Source: Candidatus Methylophosphatis haderslevensis (lineage in GTDB: Bacteria > Pseudomonadota > Gammaproteobacteria > Burkholderiales > Rhodocyclaceae). Taken from it: 64,000 nt of DNA. Under the pieces are notes generated by a model. The model ran no database searches. It saw nothing but the letters and a program-made list of their open reading frames with translations, and was not told where the DNA came from. Every line of letters starts with the position of its first letter. Within the stretch, counting starts at the first letter, position 1. This document shows positions 1 through 12,110 of this stretch, in pieces. The DNA lies in contig JADJSA010000018.1 of the NCBI GenBank assembly GCA_016711925.1, positions 310,001 to 374,000 of the forward strand, written 5' to 3'. The position numbers were made by a program, and so were the translations under genes.

Positions 1-21
1 CGCTTCGACTTTCGCGCGCCG

Positions 22-1773
22 GTGGCGGTGCGCTCGAGGGTGCTGGAAATCGATGAACTCGCCCGCTCGATGGGTACCCTGAAGACCACCATCGCCAATT
101 TTCTCGATATCGGATCGGCGCTCGCCGGCGAACGGGATTTCGATCGCCTGCTGGCGGCTCTGCTGGAGGAAACGCTGACGGTGTCGGAGGCGCGTGCCGG
201 GGTGATCTACCTGATGACCGACGACGGGCAGACGCTGCGGCCGGCCGCGCTGCGCCGCGCCGACGGACCGGTTTCGCACATGGAACTGGCGCCACTGCCG
301 GTCGGAAGCGATTCGCCCTACCCGCAGTTGGCGCAGGCGCTGGGGCGGCGCGAAACGCTGGTGTTCGAGGTGAGCCGCATCACCGCCGGCAACGAGGGCT
401 TCGCCGCGGCGCTGGAGGAGGGCGCCGACGGCGCCACGCTGGTCGCCGTGCCGCTGGTCAATCGGCAGGAGGAAGTGGTCGGCATGCTCGGCCTGCTGGC
501 CGGCTCCCACGAGACGATCAGCGGCGAGCGACTGTCGCTGATCAACGCGCTCTCCGGCCCGGCCGCGCTGTCGATCGAATCGCACCGCCTGCTGCAGGCG
601 CAGAAGGATCTGCTGCGTTCGCTGATCGAAATGCTGGCCGGCGCGATCGATGCCAAGTCGCGCTATACCGGCGGCCATTGCCAGCGCGTGCCGGAACTGG
701 CCGAGCGGCTCGCCCGCGCCGCCTGCAGCGCCGGCGACGGGCCGTTCCGCGATTTCCGGCTCGACGCCGATCAATGGGAGGCGCTGCATATCGCCGCCTG
801 GCTGCACGATTGCGGCAAGGTGACCACGCCAGATTTCGTGGTGGACAAGGCGACCAAGCTGGAGACGCTGTACGACCGCATCCACGAGATTCGCATGCGC
901 TTCGAAGTATTGAAGCGCGACGCGCAGATCGAATGTCTGCGCGCAATCGCCGGCGGCGGCGATGCCGCAGTACTGGAGGCGGAACGTCAGTCGCGCTGGG
1001 CGCAGCTCGACGAGGAGTTCGGCTTCGTCGCCAGGTGCAACCTGGGCGGCGAATCGCTCGACGCCGCGGCGGTGGCGCGCCTGCAGTTGATCGCGCAGCG
1101 CACCTGGCTGCGCACGCTCGACGATCGCATCGGCATCGCGTGGGAGGAGCACGAGCGCAAGGCACGCGCACCGGCTGCGGCACTGCCGGTGCGCGAGCCG
1201 CTGCTGGCCGACAAGGCCTGGCATCGGGTCGAGCGCAGTGCCGCCGAGATCATGCCCGCCGACAATCCGTGGGGATTCCGCCTCGACGTGCCGCAGCTCA
1301 AGTACAACCGCGGCGAGCTGTACAACCTGGCGGTCGGCCGCGGCACGCTGACCGCCGAGGAGCGCTTCCAGATCAACGACCACATGGCCCAGACCATCAT
1401 CATGCTGTCGCGGCTGCCGTTTCCGCGCCACCTGCGCAATGTGCCGGAGATCGCCGGCGGGCACCACGAGAAGATGGACGGCACCGGCTACCCGAAACGG
1501 CTGACCCGCGCGCAGATGAGCGTGCCGGCGCGGATGATGGCGATCGCCGATATCTTCGAGGCGCTGACCGCGGTCGACCGGCCCTACAAGCGCGGCAAGA
1601 CGCTGTCCGAATCGCTCGCCATCATGGCGCGGATGAAACGCGAATCGCATATCGACGGCGAACTCTTCGATCTGTTCGTAAGCAGCGGCGTGTATCTCGA
1701 CTACGCGCGGCGCTACCTGCGGCCCGAGCAGATCGATGCGGTGGACGCCGAGGCGCTGCTGCGCGCGGCCTAG
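22..1773 (+). CDS. GAF / HD-GYP domain c-di-GMP phosphodiesterase, 5' partial
   Basis: Likely hydrolyses the second messenger c-di-GMP. The frame is open to the window edge and the upstream codons read naturally, so the real start and probably an N-terminal sensor or HAMP segment lie outside; position 22 is only the first in-frame GTG. From there a GAF-like domain covers about residues 30-190. The HD dyad is in HDCGK (about 262-266) and the second signature, HHE followed by DGTGYP, is at about 481-491, so both halves of the HD-GYP motif are intact. The stretch between them is about 215 residues, well over 100 longer than in a minimal HD-GYP domain, so an extra segment is inserted. The next plus-strand gene is 446 bp away, so this gene ends its transcription unit. 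Confidence 0.9.
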   Translation: MAVRSRVLEIDELARSMGTLKTTIANFLDIGSALAGERDFDRLLAALLEETLTVSEARAGVIYLMTDDGQTLRPAALRRADGPVSHMELAPLPVGSDSPYPQLAQALGRRETLVFEVSRITAGNEGFAAALEEGADGATLVAVPLVNRQEEVVGMLGLLAGSHETISGERLSLINALSGPAALSIESHRLLQAQKDLLRSLIEMLAGAIDAKSRYTGGHCQRVPELAERLARAACSAGDGPFRDFRLDADQWEALHIAAWLHDCGKVTTPDFVVDKATKLETLYDRIHEIRMRFEVLKRDAQIECLRAIAGGGDAAVLEAERQSRWAQLDEEFGFVARCNLGGESLDAAAVARLQLIAQRTWLRTLDDRIGIAWEEHERKARAPAAALPVREPLLADKAWHRVERSAAEIMPADNPWGFRLDVPQLKYNRGELYNLAVGRGTLTAEERFQINDHMAQTIIMLSRLPFPRHLRNVPEIAGGHHEKMDGTGYPKRLTRAQMSVPARMMAIADIFEALTAVDRPYKRGKTLSESLAIMARMKRESHIDGELFDLFVSSGVYLDYARRYLRPEQIDAVDAEALLRAA

Positions 1774-2219
1774 CATCCGGTACTAGCCGGGCGGCCTAGG
1801 ACTTCAGCCCGATTTTCATTGCAGGCGAAATTTGGCAAAGTTGTTCCTGCCGGCCGACGGTGTGCGACGGAAGAAAAAACAGGAACTGTGCTTGGCCTCC
1901 TCCGCCGTCTCGTTGTTTCGCCTTCGTATGCTGTCGGTCGACACCAGCCAGGAATCTTCGAGACTGCGCAACGCGAACCAGAGCGCGTTGCGCAGAATCG
2001 GGTCCGCTCAGGCGCGGCACGCCGATGCCGCCCTTCCCGTATCGTGATTTTGTTCTCGCATGGCCGTTGCGCCTGATCCAAGGCGCGCCGCTGGCGGCGT
2101 GGCCGATTTCACGCCGCCCTGCATTTGGCGCGGATTGCCCGCGCAAAGGCGTAATGTTCCGCAGCGCGATTCCGTCGTTCATCGTGAAATGCCTTGATGA
2201 CGGATTGCGGGAGGATTCG
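1774..2219. other. Intergenic stretch with a perfect 12-bp inverted repeat
   Basis: I see no gene here with a credible start and composition. The notable structure is a perfect inverted repeat: CTGCGCAACGCG at 1964-1975, an 8-nt loop, and CGCGTTGCGCAG at 1984-1995. It has no T-tract, so it is not a standard terminator; it could be a protein-binding dyad or an RNA hairpin. Confidence 0.5.
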
Positions 2220-2603
2220 ATGCGGGACGGAATGCCGGACAATATTTTCGAGACGATCATGGTCGAGCCGGGCGAGGGGCGCGAGACGCAACTGGTGCAC
2301 TGGTTTCGCGTCTGCGTGGCCGAGTGGCACAACGGTGTGAGCCCGCGTCTCGGCCTGGCCGAGGAAGAACTGCTGGTGTGGGACAAGGGGCGCGAGCGCT
2401 ACCTCCTCGAGACGCACTGGTACGGCCGCGAGCAGTCGCACCGGTGCGAGCGCACGCTGCTCGACCACGAATCGATCCGCGCCTGGATCGTGCGCCGCGG
2501 CAGCGCCATCGTCTGGCGCGACGACGCGCAGGCTTTCTATCCGCTGTTCGTGCACGCGCGGCCGGCGCAGACGCAGCAGAGCACGCAACGCGCCGCCGCC
2601 TGA
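2220..2603 (+). CDS. Hypothetical protein, 127 aa
   Basis: I do not recognise this protein. The ATG at 2220 is chosen because it follows a GGGAGG-like ribosome-binding site (about 2208-2215); the frame is open further upstream but that part reads like non-coding sequence. The product is small, soluble and mixed in charge, with several Trp and His residues (VHWFRVCVAEWHNG, SAIVWRDD), no signal peptide and no membrane segment. The pattern suggests a compact alpha/beta fold but no motif allows a function. It stands alone between the HD-GYP gene and the propionate operon, and an intergenic palindromic repeat follows its stop. It could be a lineage-specific protein. Confidence 0.6.
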   Translation: MRDGMPDNIFETIMVEPGEGRETQLVHWFRVCVAEWHNGVSPRLGLAEEELLVWDKGRERYLLETHWYGREQSHRCERTLLDHESIRAWIVRRGSAIVWRDDAQAFYPLFVHARPAQTQQSTQRAAA

Positions 2604-2620
2604 GCCCGCCGCGGCACATC

Positions 2621-2727
2621 GCCGCGGGCCGCATGGAATGGCGTTCTCCAGCCAGGCAGGCCGAAAGACCGCGTGGAATGGCGCTTGCAGCCTGGCATGC
2701 CTGAAGAACGCCTGTCCATGCGGGCTC
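2621..2727. repeat. Intergenic palindromic repeat, copy E
   Basis: One of five good copies of a family of about 115 bp with imperfect inverted ends. The left end holds GCCGCATGGAATGGCG, a second direct half-site CCGCGTGGAATGGCG follows at about 2670, and the right end is CGCCTGTCCATGCGGGCTC, which is the reverse complement of the left pattern apart from a few mismatches. It lies between two convergent genes and has no coding potential. The extra direct half-site is not seen in the other copies. Confidence 0.7.
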
Positions 2728-2744
2728 CAGCCGCCACAAAGCAG

Positions 2745-2767
2745 AACGGCCCGCACAGCGGGCCGTT
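2745..2767 (-). terminator. Hairpin terminator of the propionate operon
   Basis: A perfect 10-bp stem (AACGGCCCGC / GCGGGCCGTT) with a 3-nt loop lies 21 bp downstream of the pccA stop. Read on the minus strand it is followed by CTGCTTTG, a weak T-rich tail, so it fits an intrinsic terminator for the minus-strand operon. Confidence 0.7.
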
Positions 2768-2787
2768 CGCATTGATCGGCTGCGCGG

Positions 2788-4788
2788 CTACTTGAAGCTG
2801 ATGATCGGCTGGTCGACCGACAGGCTTTCGCCCTGCTTGGCCAGCAGCGCGTCGACCACGCAGTCCTGCTCGGCGCGCAACACGTTCTCCATCTTCATCG
2901 CCTCGATCACCGCCAGCTTCTCGCCGGCCTTGACCTCCTGACCGGCCGCCACCGCCAGTTCGCGCAGCAGGCCGGGCATCGGCGAGAGCAGGAACTTGGA
3001 CATGTCTGGCGGAACCTTTTCCGGCATCAGCGCGAGCAGTTCGGCGGCGCGAGCGGTCATGACGGTGGCTTTGCAGATCACGCCGTTGTGCGCGACCCGG
3101 AACATCAGGCCGATGCGTTCGATCTGCACGCAGATCGGCTCGCCGTTGCAGGTGCCGCTGAATATCGGCAGGCCGAAGTGCCAGTCGGAGATGATGCGGT
3201 AGCTCTTGTCCGCCATCTGCACCTGATAGCCGGTCACATGGGGCGAGTCGATGGGCATGAGCGAAAGCGGGTAGTACTGGTTGCCGATCAGTACGGTCCA
3301 CTCGGCGCCGACCTTGCGCCCCATGCCGCGTGCCTGATGCGAAATGCGTACGGCGCGGTCGATGTACTTGCGGCGCGCGCAGGCGGCGACCGCGGCGAGG
3401 AATCCGAAATCCTCGTGCGGCACGTCCTCGGCGTGAAAGCCCTTCGGATACTCTTCGGCGATGAAGCCGGTGTTGAAGCTACCCGAGCAAAAGCGCGGAT
3501 GCTGCATCAGCGCCGCCTGGAACGGTATGCTGCTGCTGACGCCGCGGATATAGAAAGCGTTGAGCGCGTCGCGCATCTGCTGGATGGCTTCGGTGCGGTC
3601 CTTGCCGTGCACGATGAGCTTGGCGATCATCGAATCGTAGTACATCGAGATTTCGCCGCCCTCATACACGCCGGTGTCGACCCGCACCTTGAGCGGAATC
3701 TCCGCCGGCGGCTGGAACTTCACCAGCCGGCCGGTCGAGGGCAGGAAGCCGCGGAACGGGTCTTCGGCGTTGATCCGGCATTCCATCGCCCAGCCGTCGA
3801 GCTTGACCTCGGCCTGGGTCAGCGGCAGCTTCTCGCCGGCGGCCACGCGGATCATCAGTTCCACCAGGTCGAGCCCGGTGATGAGTTCGGTGACCGGGTG
3901 TTCCACCTGCAGGCGGGTGTTCATTTCGAGGAAGTAGAAGCTCTTGTCGGCGCCGACCACGAATTCCACCGTCCCTGCCGATTCGTACTGCACGGCGCGG
4001 GCCAGCGCGACCGCCTGTTCGCCCATCGCCTTGCGGGTGGCCGGGTCGATGAAGGGCGAGGGCGCCTCCTCGATGACTTTCTGGTGCCGGCGCTGGATCG
4101 AGCAGTCGCGCTCGTTCAGATAGACGTAGTTGCCGAACGAATCGCCCAGCACCTGGATCTCGATGTGGCGCGGCTCGACCACGAATTTCTCGATGAACAC
4201 CCGGTCGTCGCCGAACGCCGTCTTGGCTTCATTGACGCAGGAGGAGAAGCCCTCGAAGGCCTCCTTGTCGTTGTAAGCCACGCGCAGGCCCTTGCCGCCG
4301 CCGCCGGCCGAAGCCTTGATCATCACCGGATAGCCGATGCCCTTGGCGATCTCGACCGCCTGCTGCGGGCCGTCGATCGGCTTGTTGTAGCCGGGGATGG
4401 TGTTGACCTTGTGTTCCAGCGCCAGCTTCTTCGACTCGATCTTGTCGCCCATCTTGCCGATCGAGTAATGCTTCGGCCCGATGAACTTGATGCCTTCCTC
4501 TTCCACCCGGCGCGAGAACTCGGCATTTTCCGACAGGAAACCGTAGCCCGGATGGACGGCCTCGGCGCCGGTCTGCTTGCAGGCGGCGATGATCTTGTCC
4601 ATCGACAGGTAGGATTCCTTCGAGGCCGCCGGGCCGATGCACACGGCCTCGTCGGCCAGTTGCACATGCAGCGAGTCCTTGTCCGCCTCGGAATGAACGG
4701 CGACGGCCTTGATGCCCATCTTGTGCGCGGTCTTGATGACCCGGCAGGCGATCTCTCCGCGATTCGCGATCAGTATCTTCTTGAACAT
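2788..4788 (-). CDS. pccA: Propionyl-CoA (acyl-CoA) carboxylase alpha subunit, biotin carboxylase plus BCCP
   Basis: The biotin-carrying subunit that carboxylates biotin with ATP and bicarbonate, for transfer to propionyl-CoA by the beta subunit. It is 666 aa, the normal length for PccA. The N-terminus MFKKILIANRGEIACRV starts the biotin carboxylase domain (about 1-450), with the ATP-grasp glycine-rich loop KASAGGGGKGLRV and the EMNTRLQVEHPVTE motif. A linker domain follows, and the C-terminal biotinyl domain carries EAMKMEN at about residue 630, whose Lys is the biotinylation site. It is the last gene of a four-gene minus-strand operon and lies 163 bp after pccB. The first two enzymes here convert propionyl-CoA to methylmalonyl-CoA. 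Assignment to propionyl-CoA rather than another acyl-CoA rests on the neighbours. Confidence 0.93.
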   Translation of the reverse strand: MFKKILIANRGEIACRVIKTAHKMGIKAVAVHSEADKDSLHVQLADEAVCIGPAASKESYLSMDKIIAACKQTGAEAVHPGYGFLSENAEFSRRVEEEGIKFIGPKHYSIGKMGDKIESKKLALEHKVNTIPGYNKPIDGPQQAVEIAKGIGYPVMIKASAGGGGKGLRVAYNDKEAFEGFSSCVNEAKTAFGDDRVFIEKFVVEPRHIEIQVLGDSFGNYVYLNERDCSIQRRHQKVIEEAPSPFIDPATRKAMGEQAVALARAVQYESAGTVEFVVGADKSFYFLEMNTRLQVEHPVTELITGLDLVELMIRVAAGEKLPLTQAEVKLDGWAMECRINAEDPFRGFLPSTGRLVKFQPPAEIPLKVRVDTGVYEGGEISMYYDSMIAKLIVHGKDRTEAIQQMRDALNAFYIRGVSSSIPFQAALMQHPRFCSGSFNTGFIAEEYPKGFHAEDVPHEDFGFLAAVAACARRKYIDRAVRISHQARGMGRKVGAEWTVLIGNQYYPLSLMPIDSPHVTGYQVQMADKSYRIISDWHFGLPIFSGTCNGEPICVQIERIGLMFRVAHNGVICKATVMTARAAELLALMPEKVPPDMSKFLLSPMPGLLRELAVAAGQEVKAGEKLAVIEAMKMENVLRAEQDCVVDALLAKQGESLSVDQPIISFK

Positions 4789-4951
4789 TTCATAATCCCC
4801 TTGAGGAGTGAGGGGTGAGGCGCAAGAGGGGAAACCCTCGCGGCAATCACATCCACACTCGATCCTCTTGAATGGCTAATCCCCCTGGGACTGAAAACGC
4901 CGGGGTGTTCGCACCTTTCCCCGCCGCTTCGCCCCTCACCGAACGCCCGCC

Positions 4952-6484
<1,533 letters not shown>

Positions 6485-6511
6485 GTTTCGCTCCCCAGAT
6501 GAATTTCCCTG

Positions 6512-7537
6512 CTATTTGCCTTCAAACAATCCGAGCAGACGCTGCGCGGCGAGCGTCGGCATGGTGTGGCCCAGCGCAACCGCCTCGACCAGGGCCGGCA
6601 TCTTGGCCTTGACCTGCGGATTGCCGCGAAAGCGGGCGCTCAGGCCGCGGTCGATCAGTTCCCACATCCAGGCCAGCGCCTGGCCGCGCCGCTTGGCGAT
6701 GAACTCGCCGCTGGCGCTCATGGTTTCGCGATAGCGCGTCACCTCTGCCCAGAACGCGGCCACGCCGTCGCTCTTGAGCGCCGAAAGAATCAGTACCGGC
6801 GGCTCCCAACCCGGCGTCGTATGCCGCAGCATCGACAGCGCGCTCTTCAGTTGCGCCTGCGCCAGCGCCGCCGCCTGGGGGTCGAGGTCGGCCTTGTTGA
6901 TGACGATCAGGTCGGCCAGTTCGACGATGCCCTTCTTGATCGCCTGCAGGTCGTCGCCGGCATTGGGCAACTGCAGCAGCATGAAGATGTCGGTCATCGC
7001 GGCCACCGAGGTTTCCGACTGGCCGACGCCGACGGTCTCGACGATCACCACGTCGAAGCCGGCGGCCTCGCACAGCAGCAGCGTCTCGCGCGTGCGATCG
7101 GCCACCCCGCCCAGCGAGCCAGCCGAGGGCGAGGGCCGGATGAACGCTTCCGGCCGTTGCGAGAGCAATTCCATGCGGGTCTTGTCGCCGAGTATCGAGC
7201 CGCCCGATACGCTCGACGACGGATCGACCGCGAGCACCGCGACTTTGAGCCCCTGCTCGATCAGGTACAGGCCGAAAGTCTCGATGAAGGTCGATTTGCC
7301 GACCCCCGGCACGCCCGAGATGCCGATGCGGATCGAATTGCCGGTATGCGCCAGCAGCGCTTCGATCACCTGATGGGCGCGCTGCTGGTGATCGTGCCGC
7401 GTCGACTCGATCAGCGTGATGCTCTTGGCCAGCGAGCGGCGGTTTTTCGCCAGCACGCCGTCGACCAGGTGCTGGTCGGCGGCTGCCAGTGGCGGACGGG
7501 CGTCGGTGCGGTTCATCGGCGGGGTGCCGGAAGACAT
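6512..7537 (-). CDS. meaB: Methylmalonyl-CoA mutase-associated GTPase MeaB
   Basis: A G3E-family GTPase chaperone that gates loading of adenosylcobalamin into methylmalonyl-CoA mutase and helps replace damaged cofactor. The 341-aa product has the P-loop GISGVPGVGKST at about residues 70-81, an Asp-rich VAVLAVDPSS segment with SGGSILGDKTRM (switch region), ETVGVGQSE, and the base-recognition motif NKAD. It lies 9 bp downstream of the mutase gene and 27 bp upstream of pccB, fitting a dedicated role in this operon. The name ArgK is an older alternative for the family. Confidence 0.95.
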   Translation of the reverse strand: MSSGTPPMNRTDARPPLAAADQHLVDGVLAKNRRSLAKSITLIESTRHDHQQRAHQVIEALLAHTGNSIRIGISGVPGVGKSTFIETFGLYLIEQGLKVAVLAVDPSSSVSGGSILGDKTRMELLSQRPEAFIRPSPSAGSLGGVADRTRETLLLCEAAGFDVVIVETVGVGQSETSVAAMTDIFMLLQLPNAGDDLQAIKKGIVELADLIVINKADLDPQAAALAQAQLKSALSMLRHTTPGWEPPVLILSALKSDGVAAFWAEVTRYRETMSASGEFIAKRRGQALAWMWELIDRGLSARFRGNPQVKAKMPALVEAVALGHTMPTLAAQRLLGLFEGK

Positions 7538-7546
7538 GCCGCCCGG

Positions 7547-9709
<2,163 letters not shown>

Positions 9710-9876
9710 GGTTGTCTCCCAAGAATTGGTCGCAGTGAGTTCGTTCGGACGGTTGCCGCGCCGGCTGCTTCTATTGTTGCCGAGGCGGATTTCCAGCTTA
9801 TCCCGAAACCGGGGCAACAGAACAGCCCCGCTTTCCCCGATCAGGGAAACCGGCCGCCGCCACAGGCAGGATCGCC

Positions 9877-9925
9877 TTGACAATCAATGCCCTGCATAAT
9901 ACGTTATCCATAATTATGAGTGCAA
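9877..9925. promoter_or_regulatory. Divergent promoter region with an AT-rich palindrome, candidate GntR operator
   Basis: In the 284-bp gap between the mutase and the GntR gene there is an AT-rich island in otherwise GC-rich DNA. It holds TTGACA at 9877-9882 on the plus strand, a minus-strand TTGCAC/TATTAT pair 18 bp apart (9896-9925), the perfect palindrome CATAATTATG at 9909-9918, and a second CATAAT half at 9895-9900. The position suits autoregulation and control of the mutase operon by the adjacent GntR protein. This is inference from layout and symmetry only. Confidence 0.4.
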
Positions 9926-9993
9926 GAGCCGTGTTGCACCGCACTATCTCGAATCAATAAAGTGGCCTGACTGCGTTAGCGCCCACTTCCAAT

Positions 9994-10650
9994 ATGAGCC
10001 CCGGCGCTATTGTCTCGACCGCCCTTTATCAGGAAGTTGCCGAACGTTTGCGGCAGCGCATTTTCGCGCACGATCTGGCACCCGGAAGCTGGATAGACGA
10101 ACAGGCGTTGGCCGAGCATTACGGCATTTCCCGCACGCCGCTGCGCGAGGCGCTCAAGGTGCTGGCCTCGGAAGGGCTGGTCACGCTCAAGCCGCGCCGC
10201 GGCTGTTACGTCACCGAACTGACCGAGCAGGATCTCGACGACATCTTTCCCGTGCTCGCCCTGCTCGAAGGGCGCTGCGCCCAGCAGGCGGTCAGCCGCG
10301 CGCGGCCGGTCGACCTGGTCCGCCTGCGCGCCGCCCACGATCTGCTCGAGCGCACCGCCGCCAGCGGCGACGTGGACGCCTTCTTCGAGGCCAACCAGCA
10401 GTTCCACCGGCTGGTGCAGCAGCTTGCCGGGAACCGCTGGCTGCTCCAGGTGATCGATGACATGCGCAAAGTGCTCAAGCTCAACCGCCACGATTCGCTG
10501 TCGCGCGAAGGCCGGGTCGGCGAATCGCTCAACGAGCACCGCGCGATCATGCAGGCCATCGAAGCCGGCGACGCCGCCGCCGCCCAGGCGCGCATGCACG
10601 ACCACCTGCTCAACGGCCGCGCCGCGCTGGCCGCGCTGGCCGCGCGGTAG
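9994..10650 (+). CDS. GntR-family transcriptional regulator (FadR/FCD subfamily)
   Basis: A 218-aa DNA-binding regulator. The N-terminal winged helix-turn-helix covers about residues 8-75, with LAPGSWIDEQALAEHYGISRTPLREAL and then SEGLVTLKPRRGCYV, the classic GntR pattern. The C-terminal all-helical FCD ligand domain covers about 85-210, with the metal/ligand-binding His and Asp positions in NQQFHRLVQQLAGN and EHRAIMQAIEAGD. It is divergent from the methylmalonyl-CoA mutase operon and heads a short plus-strand run with a VOC protein and an enoyl-CoA hydratase-like gene, so it probably senses an acyl-CoA or organic acid of propionate or branched-chain catabolism. The actual ligand cannot be read from sequence. 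Confidence 0.88.
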   Translation: MSPGAIVSTALYQEVAERLRQRIFAHDLAPGSWIDEQALAEHYGISRTPLREALKVLASEGLVTLKPRRGCYVTELTEQDLDDIFPVLALLEGRCAQQAVSRARPVDLVRLRAAHDLLERTAASGDVDAFFEANQQFHRLVQQLAGNRWLLQVIDDMRKVLKLNRHDSLSREGRVGESLNEHRAIMQAIEAGDAAAAQARMHDHLLNGRAALAALAAR

Positions 10651-10701
10651 CGAGCGCCGCCGCGGGCTACACTGGCGCCAATTCCATTGCAGGAGCAGCC
10701 C

Positions 10702-11106
10702 ATGATCGATCACACCGGCCTCGTCGTTACCGACCTCGCCCGCGGCAAGGCCTTCTACACGGCCGCTCTCGGCGCCATCGAACTCCGGTTGCTGAAGGAA
10801 TTCCCCGCCTCGGTCACCGGCGGCAGCGATGTCGCCGGCTATGGCGAGGTCGCGCCCGCCGGCGAGTCGCGCAGCCCGGAATTCTGGATCTCCAACGGCG
10901 ATCCCGGCTCGAACCGGGTGCACGTCGCCTTCCGCGTTGCGCAACGCGCTGCGGTCGACGCCTTCCATCGCGCCGCGCTGGCAGCGGGAGGCCGCGACAA
11001 CGGCGGTCCCGGCCTGCGCCCGCACTACCATCCCGACTACTACGCCGCCTTTGTGCTCGACCCGGACGGCCACAACATCGAGGCGGTTTGCCGCGACAAG
11101 GCATGA
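10702..11106 (+). CDS. VOC (glyoxalase/dioxygenase-like) family protein
   Basis: A 134-aa vicinal-oxygen-chelate protein. The start at 10702 has AGGAG about 8 nt upstream. The opening MIDHTGLVVTDLARGKAFYTAALGA gives the first beta-alpha-beta-beta-beta unit with a metal-ligand His, and the end YAAFVLDPDGHNIEAVC gives the closing Glu ligand. VOC proteins include glyoxalases, epimerases, dioxygenases and resistance proteins, and the substrate is not determined here. Its stop overlaps the next start (ATGA), so it is coupled to the enoyl-CoA hydratase-like gene. Methylmalonyl-CoA epimerase was considered because of the neighbouring mutase, but its characteristic N-terminal pattern is absent. Confidence 0.85.
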   Translation: MIDHTGLVVTDLARGKAFYTAALGAIELRLLKEFPASVTGGSDVAGYGEVAPAGESRSPEFWISNGDPGSNRVHVAFRVAQRAAVDAFHRAALAAGGRDNGGPGLRPHYHPDYYAAFVLDPDGHNIEAVCRDKA

Positions 11107-11882
11107 GCGCGCGCATCGACAGCACGCGCGACGGCGCCATCGCCACCGTCGCCCTGGTCAATGAAGACAAGCTCAACGCCGTCACCGCGCAGATGTGGCG
11201 CGACCTCAAAGCCGCCTTCGACACCCTCTCGGGCGACGACAGCCTGCGCTGCGTGATCGTGCGCGGCGCAGGCAGCGCCTTTGCCGCCGGCGGCGACATC
11301 GGCGAATTCGCCGATTTGCGCGACACCCTCGAGCGCGCCCGCCGCCTCCATGAAGAATGGGTGGCCCCCGCGCTGGCCGCCGTTCGCGATTGCCTGCACC
11401 CGACCATCGCCGCCATCCGCGGCCCCTGCATCGGCGGCGGGCTGGAGATCGCCTGCGCCTGCGACATCCGCATCGCCGCCGCCGATGCGCGCTTCGGCGC
11501 GCCGATCAACCGGCTCGGCTTTTCCATGGCGCCGGACGAACTGGCGGCGGTGATGGCGGTCACCGGCCCGGCCACCGCGCTCGAACTGCTGCTCGAAGGG
11601 CGCATCATCCCCGCCGACGAAGCGCTGCGGCGCGGGCTGGTGAGCCGCGCGGTGGCGGTCGAACTGTTCGAGGCCGCGGTCAGCGGCAGCGCGCAGCAGA
11701 TCGCCGCCGGCGCCCCGCTGGTCGCCCGCGCCCACAAACGGCTCGTCCGCCGCCTGCAGCAGCCCGCGCCGCTGAGCGAAGCCGAGGTGATCGCCAGCTA
11801 CGACTGGCTGACCCACGACGACTACCGCGAAGGCCTCGCCGCCTTCGCCGCCCGCCGCAAGCCGGAATTCACCGGCCGCTGA
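11103..11882 (+). CDS. Enoyl-CoA hydratase/isomerase family protein
   Basis: A crotonase-fold enzyme of 259 aa, normal length for the family. The first oxyanion-hole segment is GSAFAAGGDIGEF and the second is IRGPCIGGGLEIACACDIRIA; the downstream FGAPINRLGFSMAPDE region covers the usual catalytic loop. At the position where classical hydratases carry the second catalytic Glu the pattern is not clear, so hydratase, isomerase and decarboxylase activities are all possible. ATG at 11103 overlaps the TGA of the VOC gene, showing translational coupling. Given the neighbouring propionate genes a role in acyl-CoA turnover, for example as a methylmalonyl-CoA decarboxylase, is conceivable but unproven. 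Confidence 0.88.
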   Translation: MSARIDSTRDGAIATVALVNEDKLNAVTAQMWRDLKAAFDTLSGDDSLRCVIVRGAGSAFAAGGDIGEFADLRDTLERARRLHEEWVAPALAAVRDCLHPTIAAIRGPCIGGGLEIACACDIRIAAADARFGAPINRLGFSMAPDELAAVMAVTGPATALELLLEGRIIPADEALRRGLVSRAVAVELFEAAVSGSAQQIAAGAPLVARAHKRLVRRLQQPAPLSEAEVIASYDWLTHDDYREGLAAFAARRKPEFTGR

Positions 11883-11929
11883 ACGGCCGCCGCGCTCGCC
11901 GCCGCCGCGCGGTGCCGACGCCTCCCGCG

Positions 11930-12045
11930 CCCGGCACCGCTGGAAGCCGCACCGGATGGCGCGCTGCGGCATGGCAAGCCTGCGAGCCAGTACTGGTGCG
12001 GCTCTCCGGGCAGGCATGCCGAAGATCGCCTGTCCATGCGGCCTG
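11930..12045. repeat. Intergenic palindromic repeat, copy A
   Basis: A member of the dispersed family: CTGGAAGCCGC on the left and CGCCTGTCCATGCGGC on the right are near reverse complements. The internal segment GCATGGCAAGCCTGCGAGCC is shared with copies B, C and D. It lies between the enoyl-CoA hydratase-like gene and the 3' end of the first TIR-TPR gene. Confidence 0.75.
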
Positions 12046-12110
12046 CTGGGCGATGACTTGCGATGCGCCGCCGCCCGTCCCGCTACGCGCCCGCCGGCTT
12101 GCGACGGTTC

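Noticed and set aside
1830..2010. Minus-strand frame reading LRNALWFALRSLEDSW and ending NNFAKFRLQ, as a transposase remnant
   Set aside because: It has no start codon, an upstream stop, and no family I can identify; it is too short to support.
10702..11106. The VOC protein as methylmalonyl-CoA epimerase
   Set aside because: The position next to the mutase is suggestive, but the N-terminal pattern and length differ from the epimerase family.
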